From the NCBI GenBank assembly GCA_035771165.1, contig JAWNZC010000311.1:3002001-3066000 (forward strand): a stretch of DNA of 64,000 nt, in the 5' to 3' direction. The position numbers and the translations under genes are program-made. Shown here piece by piece: positions 42,737-51,100 of this stretch; within the stretch, counting starts at the first letter, position 1; each line of letters starts with the position of its first letter. Origin of the DNA: Paragorgia papillata (lineage: Eukaryota; Cnidaria; Anthozoa; Scleralcyonacea; Coralliidae). A model generated the notes under the pieces. That model worked only from the letters and a program-made list of their open reading frames with translations, did not search any database and was not told where the DNA came from.

Positions 42737-43708
42737 ATGGAAGACGAACTTTTACTCATTGATCTTGAGTTACGAGATATTTACTACAATCCTGTAACCG
42801 GTTACCAATCCATGGAAAAACTTTACCAAGCTGCTGTAAAAGAAAATCCTTCAATAACACGAAAACAAGTAAAGGAGTGGTTACACAGCCAAAAAGTTTT
42901 TACATTGCACAAACCTATAAAAAAACCAAAAAAATACCAGAAAACATTTGTTAAAAATCTTGCCGACCAAATGCAAATGGACTTGGTGGATATGGCAAAA
43001 TTTGGTTCTGAAAATAATGACCAAAAGTGGATTTTAACTGGTATTGAAATTTTGAGCAGGTTTGGTTTTGCTGTTCCTGTCCACAGAAAAAGTACTGTCG
43101 CTATGGTGCCAGGTGTTTCCAAAATGTTGGAAGAATTCAAAAAAAGATTTGGTAAATATCCAGAAACAGTCCAATTTGATGAGGGGAAGGAATTTTATAA
43201 TGTTGGAGTAAAAACTCTTTTGAAATCTCTAAACATAGAATATTTTTCATCCAGATCCCACAGAAAGGCTGCACTTGTGGAAAGGTTCAACAGAACTTTG
43301 AAAACCAGGATGTGGAAATTTTTTACTTTTAAAGGGAACAAAGAGTGGTTAAATAGTTTAGACAAATTTGTAAACAGTTACAACAACACAATTCATAGCA
43401 CTATTAAAATGAAACCAAAAGATGTCAATGATATCAACCAATCCAAAGTTTTTCTTACACTATATGGGATCCCACCATTAGAATCTCAAGTAAACCCAAA
43501 ATTCAAAATTGGGGACAATGTCAGGATTCAAAAATACAGAAAAAACTTTGCAAAAGGTTATGATCCAAATTTTACAGATGAAATTTTTACTGTGTCAGCG
43601 GTTTTCAGAGGAGTTCCTGTTATGTATAGAATTCGGGATAAGGAGGAGGACATTATGGGGAAATTTTATGGTGAGGAGTTGGTTAAAGTTATTGGGGGTC
43701 AGACATAA
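42737..43708 (+). CDS. Polinton integrase (rve/DDE)
   Basis: 323 residues from ATG 42737, chosen for the aataaaATG box. The N-terminal helical part (YYNPVTGYQSMEKLY, WLHSQKVFTLHKP) is the usual Polinton integrase head. The catalytic core has D in MQMDLVDM, D in VQFDEGKEF and E in ALVERFNRTLK. A C-terminal SH3/chromo-like part (KIGDNVRIQKYRK) follows. All three acidic residues are present. It would insert the element, producing the 6-bp duplication seen at its ends. Confidence 0.92.
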   Translation: MEDELLLIDLELRDIYYNPVTGYQSMEKLYQAAVKENPSITRKQVKEWLHSQKVFTLHKPIKKPKKYQKTFVKNLADQMQMDLVDMAKFGSENNDQKWILTGIEILSRFGFAVPVHRKSTVAMVPGVSKMLEEFKKRFGKYPETVQFDEGKEFYNVGVKTLLKSLNIEYFSSRSHRKAALVERFNRTLKTRMWKFFTFKGNKEWLNSLDKFVNSYNNTIHSTIKMKPKDVNDINQSKVFLTLYGIPPLESQVNPKFKIGDNVRIQKYRKNFAKGYDPNFTDEIFTVSAVFRGVPVMYRIRDKEEDIMGKFYGEELVKVIGGQT

Positions 43709-43715
43709 ATAAACA

Positions 43716-45317
43716 ATGACTGAAACTATGACTAGAGGAAATGAGGGTATGGAAATGAAGAAAATGGGTGATTTACCTGATATTCCAGATGATGGTGGAA
43801 CTTTTGAATCATCTTTTGGAACTTCATATTTTGAAGAGCTTGACAAAATTTTTGATGAACATCCCGAAGCTTTCATAAAAGATGATGATTTTGGACCTGT
43901 TAGCAAAAGGGAAATGTTAGAAATGAGGGAAAGACTTAGTAAAAGACCTATACAATTTAAGGATGAGTCGGATGAATCATTTTCAGAAAGAACAAAAGCC
44001 TTTTTGGGAAAGGAGTCCAGAAGAGAAAGTTTAGACGCTACAAACCTAATGAAAGAGTTTTTTTTGGAGGAGTTAAGTCAAACAGTAACTAAGAGCGATG
44101 GCAAAGAAAGCAAAAAATTGTACAAAGGAAGTACATTTACCCGCGATCAAAAAACATATGAGATTGACGGACTTAAGTTTGAGGATGTGTTAATTAAGGT
44201 TAGAAATGCTAATACCGGCGAATTCGAATATTCAAAAGCAAAAGGCAAAAAAGTTGTTGCCAAAATTGAAAAATTTAAAGATTTGTTAAAAAAGGCAAGC
44301 GCAGAACATTTAGGAACTGGAGCTGGACGAATAGAAAATGAACATAATATACCCCCTCAAGCCGCCGAAGCGGTTCAAAGAGAAGTTGCTAGAGATTTGC
44401 AGGATGAAATAACAATATTAAGGGATGAAATGGAAACCCAAAATGAAACTTATAGATTAGCAACAAATGAAATGGAAAACGAATTAACAATATTAAAGGG
44501 CAAAATAGAAGACCAAAACAAAATTAAGAAAGAAATACTAACACTAAGGGAAAAAATTAAAGAGAAAAATGAAATCCATGTAGTAGTTATTGATGAATTA
44601 AAAATGTTAAGGGAAAAAACTAAAAAACAAAATGAAATGGAGAATGTAATAACTATGTTAAGGGAAAACATCAAAATTCAAAATGAAAGTAATATCCAAG
44701 AAGTAGGAGAAAGCAGCAAACATCAAGATGGTGACAAAATTCTTAGAGAGCTTGCCGGAATCCTGGATCCAAAGGGACAGACTAAAAAAGAAATGCTAGA
44801 ATCTGTTGTAGTTAACAGACCATATTATGAAGATCTACTAAAAACAGAAACAGAACCAAGGATGAAAGAACTCATTAAATCCGTTTTAAAAGTTATTACC
44901 CTAAAAGCCGATCAAATTAGGTTAGAAGAAAATATTGTCCCACTGGAGGAAGAAACAAAAGAAAAACTTAGAACTAGTGTTTTAACACGGTTTGAAAAAT
45001 TTAAAGAATGGGCTAAACAAAACATGGGTGTCTCTGCTGCAATTGCAATTTCCATCGCTGGTATTATAACAACTGTTGTTCTGGCTGGAAAAGCTGCTGT
45101 TGTAACAACAGCAAAGGCAACAGGAGCATTAGGTAAAGCCTTAGCAAAACTTGCAAAAGCTGCCTGGCCTGTATTGGCACCAATTTTAAGCATATTGGCA
45201 ACTGCACTATCGTGGGGTGCAAAAGGTTTAGCATGGTTGGCGAAAAATTTGTGGGTCCTTGCAATAGGTTTAACATATTTTGTTTACACAGAGTACAAAG
45301 AAAGATACAAAAAGTAA
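43716..45317 (+). CDS. Large coiled-coil protein with hydrophobic C terminus, 533 aa
   Basis: Starts 8 bp after the integrase stop. The N-terminal 200 residues are acidic and polar. Residues about 230-340 form heptad-rich repeats (LRDEMETQNE, LKGKIEDQNK, LREKIKEKNE, LREKTKKQNE, LRENIKIQNE), showing internal duplication of a roughly 20-residue unit. The last 100 residues are Ala/Gly-rich and hydrophobic with several possible helices (AAIAISIAGIITTVVL, WLAKNLWVLAIGL). A virion-internal or membrane-remodelling role is possible. No family recognised. Confidence 0.6.
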   Translation: MTETMTRGNEGMEMKKMGDLPDIPDDGGTFESSFGTSYFEELDKIFDEHPEAFIKDDDFGPVSKREMLEMRERLSKRPIQFKDESDESFSERTKAFLGKESRRESLDATNLMKEFFLEELSQTVTKSDGKESKKLYKGSTFTRDQKTYEIDGLKFEDVLIKVRNANTGEFEYSKAKGKKVVAKIEKFKDLLKKASAEHLGTGAGRIENEHNIPPQAAEAVQREVARDLQDEITILRDEMETQNETYRLATNEMENELTILKGKIEDQNKIKKEILTLREKIKEKNEIHVVVIDELKMLREKTKKQNEMENVITMLRENIKIQNESNIQEVGESSKHQDGDKILRELAGILDPKGQTKKEMLESVVVNRPYYEDLLKTETEPRMKELIKSVLKVITLKADQIRLEENIVPLEEETKEKLRTSVLTRFEKFKEWAKQNMGVSAAIAISIAGIITTVVLAGKAAVVTTAKATGALGKALAKLAKAAWPVLAPILSILATALSWGAKGLAWLAKNLWVLAIGLTYFVYTEYKERYKK

Positions 45318-45329
45318 ACACTATTATAA

Positions 45330-45833
45330 ATGAACACAGAATACGCAACAATGAATGACGAAAAAAATGAAGAACCGCAAAATCTAACACTTAGAGAGGA
45401 CCTTATCCGGTTATCCTTTGCAAAGGAAATTAAACATTCGGAAGCATATCTTAAGAAGGCTTCAGTTACCCAACTTGAAAAAATAAAACTTAGCTATGAG
45501 AGAACCCAACTTGACAAAACTTCATCTCTGTTAACTGAAACCCTAGTAAAAAAATTCTCAGAGTTATTGGAACAGTTGGATTTAGTGCAAGATGATGGCA
45601 AACTGGATGCAGAACTATCGTCAAACAAACTTTTTTGCGATGATGTAAAATCAATGGTAAAAAAAATTTCTCCATATATTCCAATGATTGGTTTGCTAAC
45701 GGGAGGTATCATTATTGCGAAACATGTTTGGGATAAGAAACCAACCCCAAATAAAAATGTTACAGTACAAAATGATGAAAATTTTAATGAAAATGACAGT
45801 GGTGTCAGTTCTGTTGATCCCGATAACAGTTGA
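45330..45833 (+). CDS. Single-pass membrane protein, 167 aa
   Basis: A charged helical N-terminal 110 residues, one hydrophobic segment (YIPMIGLLTGGIIIAKHVW, about 118-136) and a polar tail. Starts 13 bp after the preceding gene in context 'tattataaATG'; probably a functional partner. No family recognised. Confidence 0.55.
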   Translation: MNTEYATMNDEKNEEPQNLTLREDLIRLSFAKEIKHSEAYLKKASVTQLEKIKLSYERTQLDKTSSLLTETLVKKFSELLEQLDLVQDDGKLDAELSSNKLFCDDVKSMVKKISPYIPMIGLLTGGIIIAKHVWDKKPTPNKNVTVQNDENFNENDSGVSSVDPDNS

Positions 45834-45902
45834 GTTGTTATTACTAAAGTTTTTACTGTTCTCACTAAGCGTTCCACATAGTGTTCTACAAAGTTAGCAA
45901 TG

Positions 45903-45929
45903 TTTTCCTAATCTTGTTGGTTAGGAAAA
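45903..45929 (+). terminator. 3'-end hairpin
   Basis: A 9-bp perfect stem, ttttcctaa/ttaggaaaa, around tcttgttgg, followed by a run of A. Confidence 0.55.
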
Positions 45930-45972
45930 AAAAAATTGAATTTAAAAAATGTTTTTTCTAAAAGTATAATAA

Positions 45973-46860
45973 ATGGAAATCAAAGAACAGTTAAAAGAAG
46001 AAATAAAACTTTTGCAAGATGATCTATACAAAAAGCAAAAGGGTTTGTATGAAAAATCCAAACCAAATGTTTTCATCAAAAATTCAATGTCATTTATACC
46101 ATATATATCAAATGCAGAGTTAATAACTTTAGCTTATGAAAATGAATTTAAAGATGTAGGTATATTAACACGTAAAGCAATTTTTGAAAAGCTTAAAATT
46201 CCATTCCAACCCCATATAACCCCAGGCTGTCCAGATTACTATGATGTTCTAACCCCTGTTGAAACAATATTTACAGAGGTAAATGGAAAAGAAAAAGTAA
46301 AGTTTTCAAGTATGGGTTTGGCAGCTTTTGCTGTTGGAGGAAAAAAAAAAGCCCATAACATTGACTACTACATTAGGAATGAAACCATCATTAAGTACAA
46401 TGAAAAACTTTGGACCGTCAGTCGTTCAACCCCAATACCAAACAATTACAACAGAAAAACAGAAGATGAAATAAAGCTTTTGCAGGAACAACTGTATGAA
46501 AAAAATTCAACTTTGTCCAAACTTATCAATCCTAACCCAATTGCAAAATCAGAGTTGCTTAGACTAGCTATCAAAAATGGATTCGTGGATCCAACCCATC
46601 TCACCAGCAAAACCCTATGCTACAAACTTGGATTGCCTTTTGTCCAACGAAAAAACGGTTGTTGTAGTACCAGCTCCAAACCCGTTAAAATTCTGTTTAC
46701 AGCTGTAGTACCCTTCAAAAGTGAGACAATTGAGTTTTCAAGTATGGCCAAAGCTACTTTAGCTTTCGGGAAAAAAAACTCCAATAGCATTAGGTATTAC
46801 ATTAAAAACAAAACAATTATTTGGTACAAAGACAAATATTGGTCTGTAAGCAGAAAATAA
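45973..46860 (+). CDS. NUMOD1/SAP-like duplicated DNA-binding protein, 295 aa
   Basis: Two halves of the same plan. Each has a helical stretch with a SAP-like lead (NAELITLAYENEF; KSELLRLAIKNGF), a 'T..KT...KL..PF' segment, and a NUMOD1-like box (FSSMGLAAFAVG ... YYIRN ... LWTVSR; FSSMAKATLAFG ... YYIKN ... YWSVSR). NUMOD modules are DNA-binding parts of homing endonucleases, but no nuclease domain is attached here. A third single copy is encoded at 47351. A role in DNA binding or transcription is likely. Start box tataataaATG. Confidence 0.6.
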   Translation: MEIKEQLKEEIKLLQDDLYKKQKGLYEKSKPNVFIKNSMSFIPYISNAELITLAYENEFKDVGILTRKAIFEKLKIPFQPHITPGCPDYYDVLTPVETIFTEVNGKEKVKFSSMGLAAFAVGGKKKAHNIDYYIRNETIIKYNEKLWTVSRSTPIPNNYNRKTEDEIKLLQEQLYEKNSTLSKLINPNPIAKSELLRLAIKNGFVDPTHLTSKTLCYKLGLPFVQRKNGCCSTSSKPVKILFTAVVPFKSETIEFSSMAKATLAFGKKNSNSIRYYIKNKTIIWYKDKYWSVSRK

Positions 46861-46861
46861 A

Positions 46862-47176
46862 ATGGGAAATTCAAAGTCAAAGCCAAAAGAAAAATATAAC
46901 AAAAACCATATTACCAAAAAAGGTTTCCAATTTGGTTTAAGTTTTGGGAGAGAGGACCTAACAATGGAAGGAAATGTCCAAATAGGTTGGACAAACAAAA
47001 CAGTCAAAAATTACACAAGGGTTCCCAATTGCGAAGCGAAGCCGAAAACGACTAACAAAAAATCGTCATCTGTGGAGTCTTTTGAAAATGAAATAAATAA
47101 CAATGTTAATGAAAATCTTAAACTGGTATCGTCAAATCAAGCAACAACGGAGGGAAAGGAGAAACTTAATCCTTGA
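46862..47176 (+). CDS. Predicted N-myristoylated protein, 104 aa
   Basis: Starts one base after the preceding stop (taaaATG). The N terminus MGNSKSKPKEK fits the N-myristoylation rule (Gly2, Ser/Thr near position 6, then basic residues), as in Src-like proteins. The rest is polar and basic with a Ser/Asn-rich tail. Host N-myristoyltransferase would attach the lipid, directing the protein to membranes. No domain recognised. Confidence 0.55.
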   Translation: MGNSKSKPKEKYNKNHITKKGFQFGLSFGREDLTMEGNVQIGWTNKTVKNYTRVPNCEAKPKTTNKKSSSVESFENEINNNVNENLKLVSSNQATTEGKEKLNP

Positions 47177-47246
47177 AAAAAAGTGGATAGACAATGAAAA
47201 AGATCAATGGGTTTACTGTAATGCCAGAAATGGTAGTTATTACTAA
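47109..47246 (+). CDS. Possible small overlapping ORF, 45 aa
   Basis: An ATG at 47109 in another frame overlaps the end of the myristoylated-protein gene and reads through a basic stretch (KQQRRERR) to NEKDQWVYCNARNGSYY. The ending looks protein-like, but the context lacks the aataa box, so translation is uncertain. Confidence 0.25.
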   Translation: MKILNWYRQIKQQRRERRNLILEKKWIDNEKDQWVYCNARNGSYY

Positions 47247-47258
47247 ACAAAAACAAAA

Positions 47259-47288
47259 AAAAATATCTTATTAAAAAAATAAAATATT
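47259..47288 (+). terminator. 3'-end hairpin, A/T-rich
   Basis: 'aatatcttat' pairs with 'ataaaatatt' (one mismatch) around taaaaaa. Confidence 0.35.
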
Positions 47289-47350
47289 TTAAAAGAAAAC
47301 CTAAACAAAAACAAAAATAAGAAATTTTAAAGGAAACCATACAATAAACA

Positions 47351-47773
47351 ATGACAACCACAAAAACTCTCGAAGAACTCAAAAAACTTTTCCAAATAAG
47401 GATGCAACTAAGAGAAAGCTCAAACAAAAGACTCCAAACAATACGGGAAGAAAAATTAACATCACTTAAAGAACTCAGAGAAATAGGTAAAAATCTTGGT
47501 GTTAAAGGAGCCCATAGTTCCACAACAAAAACACTTTGCGAAAAATTAAATATCCCATTGGTAAAAAATGAAGTATTTGAAAAACACCACAGAAACACAA
47601 TTAGAACACCAGTAAAAATAACATTTACTTCTGTGGATGGAGAAAAAATAGAATTTCCAAGTATTTACAGGGCAGGATTGTGTTTAAATAGAAATCCAAG
47701 TTGCATCCCATTTTACATTAAAAACCAAAAGGAAGTTATGTACGAAGGACAATATTGGTCAGTAAGTCGGTAA
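47351..47773 (+). CDS. NUMOD1/SAP-like protein, 140 aa
   Basis: Single-unit paralogue of the 295-aa protein: a SAP-like helix pair (LKELREIGKNLGVKG ... KTLCEKLNIP) followed by the NUMOD1-like box (FPSIYRAGLCLNRNPSCIPFYIKNQ, here cited in part, ending YWSVSR). The start context caataaacaATG is typical. It probably arose by duplication within the element. Confidence 0.6.
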   Translation: MTTTKTLEELKKLFQIRMQLRESSNKRLQTIREEKLTSLKELREIGKNLGVKGAHSSTTKTLCEKLNIPLVKNEVFEKHHRNTIRTPVKITFTSVDGEKIEFPSIYRAGLCLNRNPSCIPFYIKNQKEVMYEGQYWSVSR

Positions 47774-47900
47774 AAAACTTTAAAAAACCACATTAATAAA
47801 CAGTAACCGACTGTTTTCTAACATCTTCATTACGATTTTCATATACTGTTTTCTAAGGTTGCATTTTCTCCAAAACATTGTAAGTTTGGTCATCTTTTAC

Positions 47901-47932
47901 AAAAATTTCTATTCAAAAGGATAGAAATTTTT
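47901..47932. terminator. Hairpin in the convergent gap 47773/47946
   Basis: A 12-bp perfect stem, aaaaatttctat/atagaaattttt, around tcaaaagg. Confidence 0.6.
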
Positions 47933-47945
47933 TTTATGAAGTTTT

Positions 47946-48086
47946 TTACAAAAGTATTATAGCACTTACCCAAATAATATTGCCAATGATAACACCAACA
48001 GCAAGAGAAAACCATGGCGAAATATTGTCAATGAACTCGGTAACCTTTTCATCAACAGTATTAATATTTTCATTAATTTTGTCCAT
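47946..48086 (-). CDS. Small membrane protein, 46 aa
   Basis: A minus-strand ORF from 48086 (context aataaaatATG). The N-terminal half is charged (MDKINENINTVDEKVTEF) and the C-terminal half is a single hydrophobic helix (SLAVGVIIGNIIWVSAIILL). It lies divergent from the PolB gene with 43 bp between start codons. It resembles a tail-anchored or virion membrane peptide. It is small, but the start box, hairpin and spacing all support it. Confidence 0.5.
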   Translation of the reverse strand: MDKINENINTVDEKVTEFIDNISPWFSLAVGVIIGNIIWVSAIILL

Positions 48087-48129
48087 ATTTTATTTTAAAA
48101 AAAAATAAAAAATTCATACTATAATAAAG
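48087..48129. promoter_or_regulatory. 43-bp bidirectional promoter
   Basis: Gap between the divergent 46-aa membrane gene and PolB, with 'aataaaatATG' on one side and 'tataataaagATG' on the other. Confidence 0.45.
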
Positions 48130-51100
48130 ATGACAAAGTTTACTAATGATCCCAAATTATTAAAAATTCGCGAAAGTGCTCGTCTTAGGAAACAGAGACA
48201 GCTCAAACGCGACAAGGAGATGAAACCTTTCAAACCCGAAAGACTTGCAAAACTACAAGAAAAACAGAAGGCGAAGGAGGAAAGAAAGGAGCAAAAACTT
48301 GTTAATCAACAAGACAATTTAAGAGATGACCTAATTAAGTTTCAGCAAAAAACTTACAAAAAAATCCAGAAGAAACATCTACAAAAAGAAAGAAAAAAGT
48401 GGACAAAGGAGATCAAACAGGAAGAAAGAAGGAGAGAAATATTCAAATGGATGAAAAAATGGAAAGGCACCGACAAAAAACTTACTAAAACTCGACAGGT
48501 TTTGGGTAACAAACTTTCAAAAATTTTTAACAGGAAAACAAAAGCCGACAAAAAACTCAGACAAACAAAGCCTGTTATGGTTAAAGATTTTGCAAATGGT
48601 AAGGCGGCTTTGTATGAGATCTCTGGACAAAACTACAAAGGGCCAACAATGTTTTTGGAACAAACGACACCAGCAGTTGAAAAACTTATCAATAGCATTG
48701 AAAATTCCAAAAAAGTAAAAACAACACTTGTTTGTAAACTTGTTCATTACGACTATGTTGACAGAATAGAAGAAGTGGATCTTTTTTACTTTACATCATA
48801 CATGAAAGCAATGACAACAGAGGAAGACGTCACGGAGTTGTACAAGCAAGCAAAAAGAGAGATGTTGGAAAATCTGGCAGCCCATCAGAAAAAAGGTTCC
48901 GGGTGGTCAATAAGGTCAGTTGAATCCTTACACATCTCAATAACAAAGTACAAGCCTTTAAATGGCAAGGGTTTCAAAGAATTGCCAAAATTTATCAAGG
49001 ACAAAAAAGCAATCGTTAACCCAAAAAACAAGGATGACTTGTGCTTCCTGTTTGCAGTGGCCATTGCAGAAATTTTAAATGAAGATCCAGATGCTAAAAA
49101 ACTTGGAAGATTGCCAACTTCTGTCAAACTATTGGCAAGAAAGTATGACTGTCAGGGTTTAACATTCCCTGTTAAAATTAAGGACATCTCAAAATTTGAG
49201 AAAAACAATGGGATTGGTGTAAATGTTCTGACTTACGATGACGAAATTAAAAAGGTTTGCCAAATGCAAATATCCAGGTCTGACTATGACAAAAGAGTTA
49301 ACTTATTTTGGTGGAATGACCATTTCAGTTGTATCAAGGACAAGGGAAAACTTTTAACAGCCCAAAATGACAAACACCAACACAAAAAGTCATTTTGCAA
49401 CTTTTGTTTAAACCCTTTCGAAACAGAGGAGATATTAAAGGAGCATGAGACTATCTGTAAAACTCATGACGCACAAATCCAAGAATATCCAGAAAAAGGT
49501 GTTGACGATATTATGGGATGGAGTGGAAAAGATTTAAGAAAAACCCAAGATGTTCCTTTCATCATAGTCGCAGATTTTGAGTGCATGCTGAAAACCTTGA
49601 AAACCAAAAAGAATGACGAAGAAAAAAGTTACACCCAAAAGTACCAAGAACACATCCCAGTTAGCTATGGTTTTAATATTATTTGTTCTGACCCAACCAT
49701 ATTTCCTGGAAAATATGTAAGTTATACAAAGCAGTATGATTTTCAGGATATTGGTCAGATGTTTGTAGAGAGTCTGGAAAAAGAAGCCAAAAAGATTTGG
49801 CATAACTATTTGAAGGATCCAAAAAAAATAATAATGACAGCAGATGACGAAAAGGATTTCCAGAAAGCAACAACTTGCTATGTTTGTGGTGGTCAATTTG
49901 TCCATAAAAAATTCAAAAATTTGGATCCCCGAAGTCTTTGGAAGGCTAACAAAAATACCGCAAAATCCAAAGTTAGGGACCATGACCATTTAAATGGTAA
50001 ATATCGTGGTGCTGCCCATAATGACTGTAATTATTCTATGGGAAGTGCAAGACATATACCAGTTCTGTTCCATAATTTTAGTGGGTATGATAGTCATTTG
50101 ATAGCAAAGTATTTAGGATTATCAGGTGGAAAACTTGGTTGCATTGCAAAAACTGAGGAGGAGTATATAAGTGTAAACAAAAAACTTTGGATGGATGGTG
50201 GTTGGAAAGAGGATGCAAAGGGTGTACAAAAGAAAAAATGGGTTCCTTTGGAGTTAAGGTTTTTGGACTCGTTGAAATTTATGTCGAGTTCTTTAGCGAC
50301 ACTAACATCAAACTTGTCAGAGACAGAGTTCCACTACACTGAAAACGGTTTTAAGAACCATCCGAAAGAAAATGTGGATTTGTTGAAAAGGAAGGGAATT
50401 TTCCCACATGAATTTGTGGACAGCTTAAAAAAGTTGGATTATGCCAATTATCCACCACAAGAAAAATTTTATTCGCGACTTACACGAAAACATGTAGAAG
50501 ATGACGATTACGAACACGGCAAAAATGTTTGGGAAAAGTTTGGTTGCAAAAATTTAAGGGACTATATGAATTTATACCAAAAAACTGATGTTCTTGGACT
50601 TTCAGACGTCATTCAAAGTTTCAGAAAAATGAGCAAAGAAACTTACGGACTTGATCCCATGTGGTTTTACACAACTCCTGGCCTGTCTTGGAGTGCCTTG
50701 TTGAAAATGACAAACCAAAAACTGGAACTTTTAACAGACCCCGATATGTACCTCATGGTTGAAAAAGGTATCCGAGGAGGTATTTCAACTATCACCCATC
50801 GTCATGCAAAGGCTAACAACAAGTATATGGATGAATTTGATCCCGAAAAAGAAAGTGTTTTCATTCAATATTTGGACAAAAACAACCTGTACGGAGTCCC
50901 AATGACAAAAGCATTACCAGTTGGAAATTTCGAATGGATCATAGAAGAGGAGTTGGAAGGTTGGCAAAAATATTTGACAACAGAAGGAGAAGGTTGTTTT
51001 TTAGAAGTTGATCTCGAGTATCCAAAGGAGTTGCATGATCTCCACAATGAAATGCCTTTTGCAGCTGAAAGAATGATGATTGACAAGGTTGAAAAGCTGG

